Positions 12,367 to 23,565 of a stretch of 64,000 bases of DNA are shown in pieces. Both the position numbers and the translations under genes were made by a program. The notes beneath the pieces were generated by a model that saw nothing but the letters and a program-made list of their open reading frames with translations, was not told where the DNA came from and ran no database searches. The DNA is from Eunapius fragilis (taxonomy: Eukaryota > Porifera > Demospongiae > Spongillida > Spongillidae): NCBI GenBank assembly GCA_963681505.1, contig OY811971.1:7228924-7292923 (forward strand), read 5' to 3'. Within the stretch, counting starts at the first letter, position 1, and each line of letters begins with the position of its first letter.

Positions 12367-15300
12367 TGTCACGGCACAAAATGTCCTACCTAAAAATTGT
12401 CCGGCGGACCGATTATGGCTGCCAAATTTGGTCCGGGACCAAATATGGCTGCCATATTTGGTCCTACCGGACAGAATGTGGCTGCCATATTCGGTCCTAC
12501 CATGCCATATTATGTCCGCCCGAGGACCAAATGTCGCATCCATATTCTGTCCGGTAGGACCAAATATGGCAGCCATATTTGGTCCCGGACCAAATTTAGC
12601 AGCGATATTTGTCCGGGACGAAATGTTCCCAATTAAAAAAATATTTGCATACATTTCTTCATAAAAGTGACTGAAAACATGATAACACAATTAATTGGAC
12701 AAGCACACTTAGTCTAAATCATTGACAATCGTTGACAAAGAAACAGCACTAATTCTCAGTCCAACTTTTGCATTTCACACAAGCCCACTTTGTATGTGGC
12801 TGTTGGGAATCTGAAGATACTGACACGCATAAGTCAATATGATACCATGTTCCACAATAACTACACTCAATCATTTTAATTCCTTCCAATTTTGGCAATC
12901 TGCAAACACAATGTATTGGTACATTTGATGAGTGCCTCACTTTGGATCCATGGCGTCTTATCTTTTGTATTGGAAATGCAGTAATAGTTTGCTTCTCAAG
13001 GCTTTCAATTAAGTGCTTCCTCATTGCCTTTTGTTCATAGAAGAAGCTACCTGGTTGTTCTCCTCTAGCCAACGAAGTAGCAAATGCTATTGCAAATAGT
13101 CCACAGTCATCACAACCTTGCTGCATTTGCACATCCATGTAGGTAAGTTTGATAATGTCTTTGGGAGTGCAAATAATGCTTGCAATCTGGTTTAATAGGG
13201 AACTAGTTGGACCACCTGATGCACAATCGTAGACACGTATCTCTTCATAATTGCAGTTAATGTTTGAAACTGTTACCCAATGGTGTTTTCCAGTGTTCAT
13301 AATCTGAATGAACTCACTTTTTGCAATGCTATATGACAAAACCATACCCAGTGCAACCTCTTGAAGCCCTTGTATATGAGGATACATTGATTTCAGTAGT
13401 TTCTGACCAGCATCTACAATCTCATCACTTAGCCACCCACCACTTTTAATCATTTTCTTATCTTCTGTTGTCAACCCTGGTACCCAGTGTTGGACTTCAT
13501 TTTGAGCAAGAGGAACGTAGCTTTCAACTTCAATTGCTGGTCGACATGGTACAGTCATCTTTTTACTGTTTTGTCGCATCAGTTTAGCGACAAGCTTAGT
13601 TTTGGTATTGCACTCTAGTTTAGATCTAGTCCCATCTCCCTTAGGAAAAAATTCTGGAGTAGGTGTCAGAAGCTTTGGCTTCTCTGAGAGTAGCGATGGA
13701 TACTGAAGTTTACTTGTGTGATTACTTTCTTGCAGTACAGCAGATGCTAAATCCTTTGCAGTAGGAGAAAGAGCAAATGTAGTCTCATCCTTTGCAGGTG
13801 ACAGAGTCACAGCTGATCGTGAAGGAGAAGCACCTAATGTAGTCTCATCCTTTGTAGGTGACAGAGACACAGCTGATCGTGAAGGAGAAGCACCTAATGT
13901 AGTCTCATCCTTTGTAGGATACAGAGACACAGCTGATCGTGAAGGAGAAGCACCTAATGTAGTCTCATCCTTTGTAGGTGACAGAGACACAGCTGAGCGT
14001 GAAGGAGAAGCACCTAATGCAGGTGAATTTGAATGTGATTCATTGGAGGCTGATGGTGGCTGAAGTCTTCTTGAAGGTGAACAGAACAATGACTTGTACA
14101 CTTTAATATGAACATGGCTAACTCTTGGAATCGTGGTGACAGGACCTTTTCCACATGATTGTAGCTCATAAAAACCTTTTCCTAGACTTCTTGTGATCAA
14201 ATAAGGTCCAACCCATGGGAAATCTAGTTTGCCTCCTTTTCTTTTCTTCTTTCTGAAGTCTTTCTTCAGGACTTGTGTGCCTACACAGTAAAAGACTGCC
14301 TTACTGTGTTTTTTATCATACTGCTCCTTCTGTTTCTTCTGAGCAGAAATAATGTTTTTCTGCACTTCCTCCAGTATTGCTTTGTGCTGTGACTCTTTCT
14401 GCTGAATTTCGGTTTCCTGAGAACATATGGTCACTTCAGCTTCATTGCATGACCCTTGATGTACACCAGCATCAAGATCAAGAGGAAGGATGGCTTTGCG
14501 ACCAAACATAATCTCAAACGGAGTAAATTTTGTTGATTCGTGTTTTGAAGTGTTGTAAGCAAATGAGCAAGTGTCCAAATAATCATCCCATTGCTCTTTC
14601 TTTTCTTGTATGTACTTGCGAAGCATATTTTGTAGAGACTGATTAAATCTCTCAACTAACCCATTGCTCTGTAGACCAGAAGCAGTATAGCATTGTTATT
14701 CATTTAGTTACTGAGGTGTTTCATAAATTTACTCCAATGAGCAGTTTAACTTATAATTGCTGATAACATTCTATTATTGAGCATGCCCAAAATACCCAAG
14801 TTTACATGTATATACAGTAATTATTACTATCAAACAAATTTAAAATAACTAACAGCAATTATACTTCCTGACATCATATTAGATTACTCTATTATAAGTT
14901 TAATAGTGTTCGTTTAAGTTTAATAATTGCCATCTATATAGTCGACTAATAAATTCAAACCATATAGTTATCAACACATTGGTTTTTTGATTTCACTTAT
15001 TTAGGAGGAGATTTTGAGGTTTGAATCATTTTGACCTTTTCAGTTAATTATCTATTAGCATGTCTTTCTTTGCCGATAGGAATTTTAGCATTAATATTTA
15101 ATTATAGTTGATTTTGAAACACCCTGTAAATTTTATCAGTAGAATGATTAGTTATGTACACACCAAAATCAGTCAAATTAAAATGTCTAAAAGCTGCTGA
15201 TATTGCTTTTCTCAATTCCCAAAACATTAGACACAAAGATCTTTAATGAAATAGTGTGTGGTGTCAACTGATATCAACAGGTTTGAATTGCATTTTTGTA

Positions 15301-16409
15301 CTGATATATCAATTCTAAGTACTACATCCCCCCCCCCCCCCCCTTGATTTTGTCTACCTGAGGATGATATGCAGTTATCAGATGGTGCCTTATGTTCAGA
15401 ATCTTCATCATTTCATCATTGAGCTGGTTCTTGAATTCACTTCCTTGATCAGTAGTGATCACAGCTGGTAGCCCCATCTTCATAAATATCTAGCAAGTAC
15501 ACAAGTATTGGGGAAATGAATATATAATTAGCATCACGTATATACCTTAAACAGTGAGCTAGCTATTCCTGAGGCTTCTTTGGTTGGAAGAGCAACAGCT
15601 TCTATCCATTTTGTGAAATAATCACATAGGGTAAGAATGTAACTATTTCCCGAGGTGGTCTTAGGTGAAATAGGGCCAACAAAATCAATGCCCACGTGAT
15701 GCCAGGGTGAATGGACTGGAACTGGAAATAATTCTGGTGTTGCAATGGACAGTTTCTGGCTATTTCTTTGACAGAGGTCACAGGTAGAGATCTGTGTAAG
15801 AAACATATACATGTAATGAGAAATGAGATATATTATTCAACACTTACCATAATTTCTATATCCTTTATTACACCTTTCCAAAAAAACCGCTCCAAAACGC
15901 GATGGGAAGTACGCTTGACACCCATGTGCCCAGATGTTAGATCCACATGGCATGCCTTCAAGATGCGGCACCTTTCCTCGCTGCTGCGAACGTATCTGAC
16001 TTCAAATACCTCCTGTTTGATCGAAGTCATCAATGCATGCATGCATACAGAGCGCGCAATGTGTACATTTACCTTTTGCCCAGTCGAATTCTTTTTGGTT
16101 TTTTTGTAGAAGACCTCTCCATCTCTCAAAGTAAGTGTTGCAGCCTTTCTTCTGATGACTCTTTTTTCGTTGCTGGTACTACACTCAGGATACCTCCCAT
16201 CAAACAAGTAGAGACATGCCTTTTCGACCAGATCTTCATTTTCATCCGCACACATCTCTCTAGCAGTTTCTGATGCAGCTACACGTGCTTTCACACTTCT
16301 AAACGCATGCGCTTCGGGTAGGACCGTTTGTGGCGGGGGCGGACCAAATATGCTGGCATATTTTGTCCGGCCGGACCAAATTTTGACCCGGACCAAATAT
16401 TTCGTGACA
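12367..16409 (-). mobile_element. Ginger1-type DNA transposon, apparently whole
   Basis: The termini are TGTCACG (12367) and its complement CGTGACA (ends 16409), flanked on both sides by GGCC (12363-12366 and 16410-16413). Ginger1 elements are known for 5'-TGTNR ends and 4-bp target duplications, which this fits. Inside both ends lie repeated boxes of the type TTTGGTCC / GGACCAAAT in alternating orientations (about 12380-12640 and 16320-16405). The single gene on the minus strand fills the middle. Confidence 0.85.
12749..16255 (-). CDS. Ginger1 transposase: integrase, Ulp1-like protease and PHD finger
   Basis: Four exons with GT/AG borders, all in phase 0: 16255-15848, 15791-15546, 15489-15358 and 14668-12749, about 901 residues. 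The start at 16255 (MCADENEDLVEK) is my choice. Exon 1 has an H2C2 zinc finger (HVDLTSGHMGVKRT). The DDE core is spread over exons 2-4: GIDFVGP, TTDQGSEF and NGLVERFNQSL. A GPY/F-like stretch (FPWVGPYLI...GKGFYEL) follows, then three to four copies of TLGASPSRSAVSLSPTKDET. The protease part has HHWVTV, VYDC and QQGCDDCGLF, matching the C48 His, Asp and Gln/Cys sites. The end is a PHD finger (VHCVCRLP, CSYCGTWYH, WACVKC). Ginger integrases carry out cut-and-paste transposition; the protease role is unknown. No break is visible in this reading. Confidence 0.85.
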
Positions 16410-17447
16410 GGCCCAGGGGGCCATGGCCCCCCCCCTCCCCTGGTTATGGCGCCCCCCCAACCCCTATAAGTAATTTTTACTTTAGCGTTGCAATATGATT
16501 ACTACATGTAACTATGTGTAAAATAACTACAAACACTCATCTGAGCGTACAAATAGCGATTAACAAACGACTAAGATTGCAAAATTGATAATGCCCCTCC
16601 CCCTCTGGCGCCCTTCGTGACGTTGGCCCCTCCCCTTTTGGCGCCCTTCGTGGCGTTGGCCCCTCCCTTCGGTAAGCGCTGGGGCCGCCTATGCCGTGGA
16701 CTCTTACCCGTCCAGTTGGGAGCAAAATATTCGTCGGGTGTGCTTAGCGTACAATTCAAGTGTCCACGCATCGACTGGATTTAGCCCGTTCTTCCTGATG
16801 TTTGGAAGACAAGTTAAGTTGCCAGTGGATCTGATGTACGGTACCCCTCAAGGGAAAGAGAGTGCAGTAATGGAGTACGTGAAGAATTTGAAAGATGGCC
16901 TTTTGGAGGCATACGCTCTTGTTAGAGACAGATGCGAAACAGAGATAAAAGACAGAAGAGCATCTACGACAGAAAGGTTCATGGAGAACCATATAGTGAA
17001 GGTGATCTCGTTTGGCTGTATACTCCAGCTGTACCATCTGGACAGTCCCGGAAGCTGCACAGGCCCTGGAAAGGACCCTATAAAGTGGTGGAATGGCTCG
17101 GAGACGCCACCTACAAGCTGCAAGGTACTAGGGGAGGGAGACCACAGATCATCCATTTTGACAGGTTGAAACCCTGTCCACCTAATGTCAGGTTAGCTAA
17201 TGAACCTCGGCCAGAGCGTCCTCCAGCTGACAAAGTCGTGCCACCTACCCTCAAACCATGCAGGGTAACAATGCGAGTTGCTAGAGGATCGAGGATGAAG
17301 ATTATGCAGCGCCCATGGCCCCTCCAAATGAACTCCCTGCCGCTGGACCTGTCGATCAACCCGCTCCCCAAAGGCGATACCCGGAACGAAACAGACGTCA
17401 ACCTGACCGTTACGGACCATTCATCAAACATTAGAGAGGGAGTATAG

Positions 17448-17567
17448 TGCAAGATAATAAACGCATGCGCGGATGATCCCGCGCACACCCTCGATATATA
17501 ACATATATTTTTCTGTGGATATGATCAGTTCTGATACCTGTGAGACTGTTGTATACCCAGGTCTTAC
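17448..17567 (+). repeat. Possible remnant 3' LTR of the Gypsy fossil
   Basis: Sequence starting TGCAAGATAATAAACGCATG directly follows the purine tract, and a TTACA lies near 17567. No matching 5' copy exists in the window, so this is a position-based guess. Confidence 0.25.
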
Positions 17568-17599
17568 ACTAATTTTTAGTTTCATGTTAACAAATCATA

Positions 17600-17787
17600 T
17601 TGTTTTGATATCTCTGTCAAAAGTATGTGTATAAACGCAAAAGTAAGAAAAGCGTCTGGGGGCCTGGGTGAACTTACAGCGCTCCCCCAGACCCCTAGCT
17701 ATCACAGGAGGGGCACGCCCCCTCCCATATCAACCCCTACTTCTGATAATAGTTATTAGACCCTACCCTCCCGGATCCGCCCCTGAC
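17600..17787. mobile_element. Isolated hAT-type end
   Basis: GGATCCGCCCCTG at about 17775-17787 is the complement of the CAGGGGCGGATCC ends seen at 26272 and 41271. It is preceded by the same sort of C/G-rich subterminal sequence (GGCACGCCCCCTCCC). No partner end was found, so it is a remnant or a solo end. Confidence 0.5.
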
Positions 17788-18120
17788 ACACATGCATGTG
17801 AACCATGCATAAATTAGGACAGAGATGAAGAGACTAACAGGCCAGGCACAGTGCCAATCAATGACTGTATTGTAGAAGAAGCAAGGATTAAATCGCAAGA
17901 CTCCCAGAATTTGCTATTGTATAAGCTCGCAACTTAATAAAGCATACATGAATGCGTGCTCCACTATCCGCGGACGTTTTACCCAGAACGTTTCTCATAA
18001 TAATTGACATGTCTGCATTGGTATAGACATTGGATAGTACATTACACATCTACGGTACAACTATCCACTCAGCAAATATATTGAAGTGCAGCACAAAAAA
18101 ACATGATTGTATATCACGGC

Positions 18121-19128
18121 TTAAACCTGGATCGCGGGGTTGCGATACAGTTTTGTCACCACAATGTCACCTTCAAGTTCAGGTCGAGCGAGACATTTGA
18201 CGTACTGGCTAATGCTTGCTATCATCGTACGACGGATGGTTTTATGAATAGTGATGAACAGGAAGAGGATGCATACGGATTCGGTGGCTGTAAAAGCCAC
18301 GATTAGAAGAGTTGCGGCCAGGCTTCCGGTGCTATTTACCCAGAAGACGCACCCAAGCAAAGGAATCTTGAGAAAAAAAGCCGTCAAAATCGTAACAACA
18401 CTCATTGTAAGAACAGATTTTGCTACGCTGTGATCGCTGTCCATTTCAACGACACTGTTTTTTACTTTCTTGTGTAACATGCAGGACATCGCCAAGGTTA
18501 CAACTAGCGGTGTGATGTATCCCAATAAGGTGCCCATCACAATGGAAGGAAAACTGCCTCTAACGGCCTTGCCTGCAACTGCAACTGCGCACAGTGATCC
18601 ACGGATTTTGATGGCGCACCCACTCCCGTCCGCTCCCAACGTTCCTCCCACAGATGATATCACCATGGATACTAACACGAGAGCGGCTTGCACAATTAAT
18701 ACTTTCACGTAGGTTATTCGTTTTCCGTATTTTGTCACCAGAAACTGCACAGTGGCGATAAGTCCTACGGAGAATGAAACGGTAGTCCATTGAAACGGCC
18801 CTATAAAGACGACCAGATGTCTCGATTGATTGGTGCAGTCTCCAAATAGCGGTACGTCGACCAAAATCGCTAAAGCGGAAAGTAGGTCCAAGGGTGTTGA
18901 TAAAATCATCAGTAGTACTGTTACAGTAGCAATCAATGCTGAGACCGGATCTCGCAACTTTCTGTTGGTGAACAAGCAGTAAATGATCTCACAGCCAAGC
19001 AACATTGTGAGTAAGAACATGGTGATTAGGAACATCGCCAGAAGGATAGTAAAAGTGATTATATCCCCTCCACTTGAATCTGTCATATTTGAGTTACAGC
19101 TTTCGTCGACTTTGTCCGAACTATTCAT
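18121..19128 (-). CDS. Rhodopsin-like 7TM receptor, paralogue 1
   Basis: A single 335-residue frame, intact from MNSSDKVDESC to a short C-tail. The extracellular N-terminus has N-glycosylation sequons (NSS, NMT). Seven hydrophobic segments fall near residues 27-52, 63-88, 107-131, 140-163, 198-222, 240-265 and 275-300. A KLRDPVSALIATVTVLLM segment resembles TM2 of class A receptors. The usual E/DRY after TM3 is replaced by VTKYGK, and an NPxxY box is not evident in TM7 (TESVCILFLFITIHK), so it is an atypical class A receptor. Cysteines in GDCTNQS and GSGCAIK could form the usual extracellular disulfide. Ligand unknown. Paralogues lie at 25156-26151 and 63457-64000. Confidence 0.75.
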   Translation of the reverse strand: MNSSDKVDESCNSNMTDSSGGDIITFTILLAMFLITMFLLTMLLGCEIIYCLFTNRKLRDPVSALIATVTVLLMILSTPLDLLSALAILVDVPLFGDCTNQSRHLVVFIGPFQWTTVSFSVGLIATVQFLVTKYGKRITYVKVLIVQAALVLVSMVISSVGGTLGADGSGCAIKIRGSLCAVAVAGKAVRGSFPSIVMGTLLGYITPLVVTLAMSCMLHKKVKNSVVEMDSDHSVAKSVLTMSVVTILTAFFLKIPLLGCVFWVNSTGSLAATLLIVAFTATESVCILFLFITIHKTIRRTMIASISQYVKCLARPELEGDIVVTKLYRNPAIQV

Positions 19129-19194
19129 GATATCGTCGCGCTATTCCCAACCAGCCGATTAACTTAAATGATCGTTTGCTGATGTGTGTTGCTC

Positions 19195-19419
19195 TTAAGG
19201 CTTGCTATATGTGTCGTCACGAAGTAATTTAGGTGCGAACATCTTATAGCAACCTGACACTATGCCTTGGACCACGCGCAATTCGCACGTCCGGCCGGCG
19301 CCCTTCATCACCTCCACACCTGTCCCCCGGAGACCACTTGAGAAGAGCGAGAGAAGTTTCTCCCTCACATCTCCCATCCGTTTAAGACAGGGGAGGGAGA
19401 GTTGCATGCACTCATTCAC
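19195..19419 (-). other. Conserved leader ORF upstream of receptor
   Basis: On the receptor strand and about 70 bases upstream of it lies a 74-residue frame beginning MNECMQLSLPCLKRMGDVRE. Versions of its start recur upstream of the other receptor copies (27755-27955 and near 57500-57605). The DNA between frame and receptor (GGCTTGCTATATGTGTCGTC, TAATTTAGGTGCGAAC) is also conserved. It could be a 5' exon, an upstream ORF, or simply part of the duplicated promoter region. Confidence 0.35.
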
Positions 19420-19429
19420 ATTAATATTA

Positions 19430-19935
19430 CTTCCTGACCATGGAACCCAGTTCGGCCCTACAAGTGGTTACTAGTATTTTATTGCTCATCAGTTACTTAT
19501 GCCAACTTTAGATCATTAAAACATTAAAGATGGTATCCACAGGAACTATAGGAACGATGTGCATGCCAATGTACGCCAAACCCATGATTCAATGTCGACC
19601 CGCAAGCATTTTTTTTTTCACCGATGGCTATTTGTTTTCCCGTTACCGTAGTACTCAATACTAAGAATGGAAGAAGTAAGATTTTAGTTTACTGAGATAA
19701 AAATGAAAATGAATCCATCCCGCAGCTTGCGCTCTTTTCTTGTACAAAATGCCTTAAACACGTACATGATACATGTATGTTGTATCATACCCATCCGCCA
19801 CAATTGGCAGTTATAATATTCGCCCTTTTTACACAATTCAATAAGTACTGAGCAGTGCCAGCTAGACACCTCATGGTGGAACACCGCTCCACGCATGTGA
19901 CAAAGCCGCCACGTGGGGACATGTACGATATTTAG
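19430..19935. other. No gene recognised
   Basis: AT-rich spacer between the receptor leader and the LINE fragment. Nothing beyond short chance frames is seen. Confidence 0.4.
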
Positions 19936-19939
19936 AACG

Positions 19940-21240
19940 TTCTGAATTCAACCACACCCCAAGATCTCTTATAGATGATACGAATAGCAAAGGAATACCA
20001 GAAAGTGAGTAAGGTGTAGTAGGCTCATAACCAGGAGAACCAAAGGAAATGACAGAGCACTTGGATTAAGCAACAGACAGTTGCCATGTCTTGGACAATG
20101 AACATAATTGATTTAAGGATTGTATAAGTCGTGTTTTTTGATTTTCAGTATAACCAAGATACAGTTTTGTGTCATCGGCAAAGATTTTAATGCCAGCTGG
20201 AGATTGGACATGGTTAGGAAGGTCATTGACATATATCAGAAACAAGATAGGGCCAAGGACAGAACCCTGAGGTACACCAAATCAAGTCCTACATATACGC
20301 GTTGTGTGCGGTCGTTTAAAAAGGCTCTTATCCACTGAAGTAAGTTTGATTTAAAGCCATAAGCCTCAACCTTTAGCAATAATTTCGAATGGAAAACAGT
20401 GTCAAAGGCCTTAGCAATATCAGTATACACAACATCCACCTTCATGCCGTTGTCAACATTCAATGTCCAATTGTTCAGAGTTATCAATAACTGAGTACAA
20501 ACAGAACGTCGAGCGAGGAAACCAAACTGATCCTGTGAGATAAGATTATGAGTACGAAGGAAGGATATCATAGAAGATGATATAATACTTTCCATAACTT
20601 TACAAAGGATACACGTTTGTGAGATGGGTCTGCAGTTACTGGGCTGTTTACGTGAACCCTTTTTAAAGACAGGACATACAAATGCAGTCTTCCAAACTAA
20701 GGGTATATGTCTTGTACTCATAGACATCTCAAAAAGGAGTGATAATGGGAAAGCAATAGCTGGGGCTAAAGACTTTAAGAAAAAAGCGGGGAAGCCATCA
20801 GGAGTTTTAGAACATTTTGAGGGCAATGATTTTTAAGTCTTAAGAATCTTGTCAAATGGGAAGAGAACACGGATTTGTTTTCTGAGAGACGCGGCACAAA
20901 TTCTGGGAGCAAACCGTCGTCAGCAGTAAAGACAGAAGCAAAATAATCATTAAGCACAGTACATTTACGATTTGAGACGGCCAAATTGTCATTGGAGTCA
21001 ATGAGAGGGGGTATACACTGAGAGATATAGTAAGCTTGGAATTTACATATGAATTGAAAGATGCATGATAAGCTTTTCTTTTTGAGAACGTTGTTTTCCT
21101 GAGACACGATGAATTCTTTGACAGCCGTATCATACTTTCTAGCAAAGTGTTTATAGCGAACCTTGTCATTACTATACCACAACTTTTTCAATCCCAGCAA
21201 GCGCATGGGATAAGAAAGCGGTTTACGGCACTGATAACGG
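19940..21240 (-). mobile_element. LINE fragment: reverse transcriptase (Jockey/CR1-like)
   Basis: Minus-strand frames give the linker before the polymerase (NDYFASVFTADDGLLPEF, 20775-21206) and then the polymerase (KTPDGFPAFFLKSLAP; FKKGSRKQPSNCRPIS; DQFGFLARRSVCTQLL; VDVVYTDIAKAFDTV). After a frameshift near 20290 come GVPQGSVLGPILF and the catalytic box KIFADDTKLYLGY (FADD at 20171-20182). The endonuclease half and the 3' part are missing. At least two frameshifts mark it as dead. Confidence 0.85.
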
Positions 21241-21450
21241 CGAGGTACAAATTGGGCTATACAGGAATGTAGGTTTTAAACCAGAACATTTCAGCAGACT
21301 AACTATTTTGACACAAGTAAGACCAGTCAATATCCTTCATAATTGGGCGGGAACGTGTGGTTGAACACGTTCTACATTGCGCTATTACAGTTTTTGACGC
21401 GTTTGTACGGTGTACCAAAAGTTTGACGTGTCTGGTTTGTATTCTTCAAA

Positions 21451-21642
21451 ATGCCGTCACGTCGCTCGCGAAGAGAAATGAATCGCTCAAAGAAGATCGC
21501 AAAGTTCAATGATGACTGTAGTGTTGGCGAGTCGCAAGATATTGAGAAGCGCGACAGTTTTCAAGAAGCGCATGAAAAAAAGAAGCACTACAAAGCCGAT
21601 CCTGAGAGTAAGAAGGATAGCATGAAGGCCCAATGCATGTGA
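21451..21642 (+). CDS. Lysine-rich fragment related to 10065-10319
   Basis: A 63-residue frame, MPSRRSRREMNRSKKIAKF onward, ends in HYKADPESKKDSMKAQ, which matches the YKANPEKKKAS unit of 10065-10319. Only one repeat unit is left. As at 10065, a hairpin MITE follows within a few hundred bases. Probably the first exon or remnant of the same transposon gene family. Confidence 0.4.
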   Translation: MPSRRSRREMNRSKKIAKFNDDCSVGESQDIEKRDSFQEAHEKKKHYKADPESKKDSMKAQCM

Positions 21643-21755
21643 GCAGATCAAACGGTCTCTTGTGCTACGATGGAGTATGATTGTACGGTTTCCCAATACA
21701 TGCCTTAACATGCATATATACTTCCTCCGTTTATTCTCATGCATAAAAATGTGTG

Positions 21756-22048
21756 AAACAAGATATAAAAATTAAATTAAAATAAAATTGGTGATGTAGG
21801 ATTTGTAGACAGCAATTGAGTAAAAAGTAAGAAAACAAGGAATTACGGATATTAGGCATTCATTAATTATAAATATTACAGACCTACATTATGTAGCAAA
21901 TCTACCTCCTTGAAATTCTGTGCTAAATGTAGGTATGTAATATTAATAATTAAATGAATGCATAATATCCGTAATTCCTTGTTTTCTTACTTTTTACTCA
22001 ATTGCTGTCTACAAATCCTACATCACCAATTTTATTATTATATCTTGT
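21756..22048. mobile_element. Hairpin MITE, diverged subfamily
   Basis: Arms of about 120 bases: GGTGATGTAGGATTTGTAGA, AAGTAAGAAAACAAGGAATT and CATTCATTAATTA return complemented. It shares the plan of 9051-9345 (AAACAAG end, GTAAAAAG-AAG-AAACAAGG box, CTAAATGTAGG at the loop) but the sequence is largely different. Confidence 0.8.
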
Positions 22049-22337
22049 GTAAAACACAACTTAACTCTTAATAGCGTCGGTTTTTTAATCGTCGTGTGGT
22101 GTGCGAACTTTTTGCTAGTGAAGTTAATTTAATCAGTTAAAAGAAACCTGCGATGCAACAGTGATTTGGAAGTTAAAAAATGAAGGTAAATCATTACTCG
22201 ACTTATTTCATTAAAATCATCAGGTAATTCATAGAGGCAAATAAGCATTGAGATAGGTGACAAATGGCTTTAAGGAGCACTTACTGCCAATTAAATTTAG
22301 CATATTGTTTACCTTAAACAATTTCTTAATTAGAATG

Positions 22338-22516
22338 CATTCTAGAGAAATATAAACATTCTTTCTGTGAAAGTTGGTGGGATATAGGTTTTGCAGGCAA
22401 ATAGTATACTAGTGTAAAAAGCAAGGAAACAAGTTTTATCAGAAGTTAAAATGTAATATGTAATAGTCCTATATTTAGGGGCCATATGCCTTAGTCGAAG
22501 TGTGCTAAATATAGGA
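22338..22516. mobile_element. Hairpin MITE, right arm cut off
   Basis: AAACATTCTTTCTGTGAAAG, TTGGTGGGATATAGG, GTGTAAAAAGCAAGGAAACA and the loop-side TCCTATATTTAG/CTAAATATAGGA are present. The right arm then ends exactly where the duplicated segment with CACCAGTCCAGTACATAC begins. Confidence 0.75.
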
Positions 22517-23429
22517 CACCACCAGTCCAGTACATACAACCTCCTGTATTAACATCACACACATGGGTGCATGCACGCATATTGCGATGGTGTGATAGAT
22601 AATCGCCAGCCTGCCCACACAGTGCAGCGAATGGATAATAGTTGGCCCCTAACAATACAGGACGGTATTCCAAAGGCAAAATATTCCGCAGCACCACATT
22701 ATCTAAACAAAAGTCAACTGGAAAACCCAATACTATATGTAGTGCCGTTATAAAAATTTCAATAAGTGCGGTAACTTGAATAGAGCATGTGTTAATCTCT
22801 CCTACTCCAAAACGGAACGAGGATACTCGTCTTTCAGATTGTTACAGGGCTGAAGTGAAGTTCGATTCAGTAGTCAAGGATTTTGCAAGAAAGTTATTCA
22901 TTAGGGAGCATAGGTCTTTTGATACTTACAGGTAAATGGAATCTTTTCTAAAATAAAGAATGGCTCAAAATGTATGAAAATGTATGAACAACTGAAAAAG
23001 GTTTATAGTGTGTAAAAAATACAATGAATTATAGAAGTAATGTGGCAATAAGTCCTGATGAAATAGGAAAGACGTGGGTTGTTTAGCTTGGAAGATTTGT
23101 GGGTTTGAAATTGATGCATGCTCTAGTTCAATGTCCGCAAACCTGGTTATATGTCATAAAACGTCCCAAAGTTAGATTGCAGTTTGATATGCATGCTCGT
23201 ACTTATAGTTACTATGCTAATTCTAAATTTTAACCACTCATTTTGAATAGCACTACACCTCGTCCTTGTTCATTCAAATAACCAGAAGTAAACTTTTCAT
23301 AAGTAGACATGATGTGTGCTTGTGTTAGTCAATCTTTATGTTCTCATATGTAACCAGTCCCTAAACATGAAATCTCTAAAAATGATGTTTAGTGTAAGTG
23401 GCACAATAAGTATTACTTCGTACATTTAA

Positions 23430-23565
23430 ACACAAATGCCTCACACACACATACAAAAACACACACACAAACACACAAATGCACACACACACCAACACAT
23501 ACATACACAAAGAAAAAATACACACAAACACACACACACACACACAAATACGCACCAAAATTCAC
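23430..23565. repeat. CA-rich microsatellite
   Basis: Interrupted CACACA/ACAAAC tract shared with 61260-61400 in the other copy of the duplication. Confidence 0.85.

Larger units (their letters stand above)
12342..16694. mobile_element. Small TIR element split by Ginger transposon
   Basis: The 16-base end GCATAGGCGGCCCCAG at 12342 returns as its exact complement ending at 16694. Both ends are flanked by CGT, and removing the block rejoins the Gypsy integrase sequence. Without the Ginger insert it would be about 310 bases, rich in GCGCCCTTCG repeats and C runs, with no ORF. Superfamily unknown. Confidence 0.7.
10880..17447 (+). mobile_element. Ty3/Gypsy retrotransposon fossil, broken and interrupted
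   Basis: Recognisable parts in order are the end of the reverse transcriptase (FMGLANYYRKFVKNFA), RNase H (RRFVLDTDASDIGIGAVLS), the integrase zinc region and core (LQMVCVDILGPLPETETGS, HSDQGRQFES) and, after a 4.35-kb insertion, the integrase C-terminus (AYNSSVHASTGFSPFFLMFG; WKGPYKVVEWLGDATYKLQ). Gag, protease and the first part of the polymerase are absent. It looks broken, with several breaks besides the nested insertion, and is therefore old. A purine tract, AGAGAGGGAGTA, follows the coding part. Confidence 0.88.

Noticed and set aside
12073-12690. 205-residue minus frame and facing plus frames
   Set aside because: Runs through Ginger subterminal GGACCAAAT boxes and Gypsy antisense.
17111-17488. 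Minus frame of 125 residues
   Set aside because: Antisense shadow of the Gypsy integrase C-terminus.
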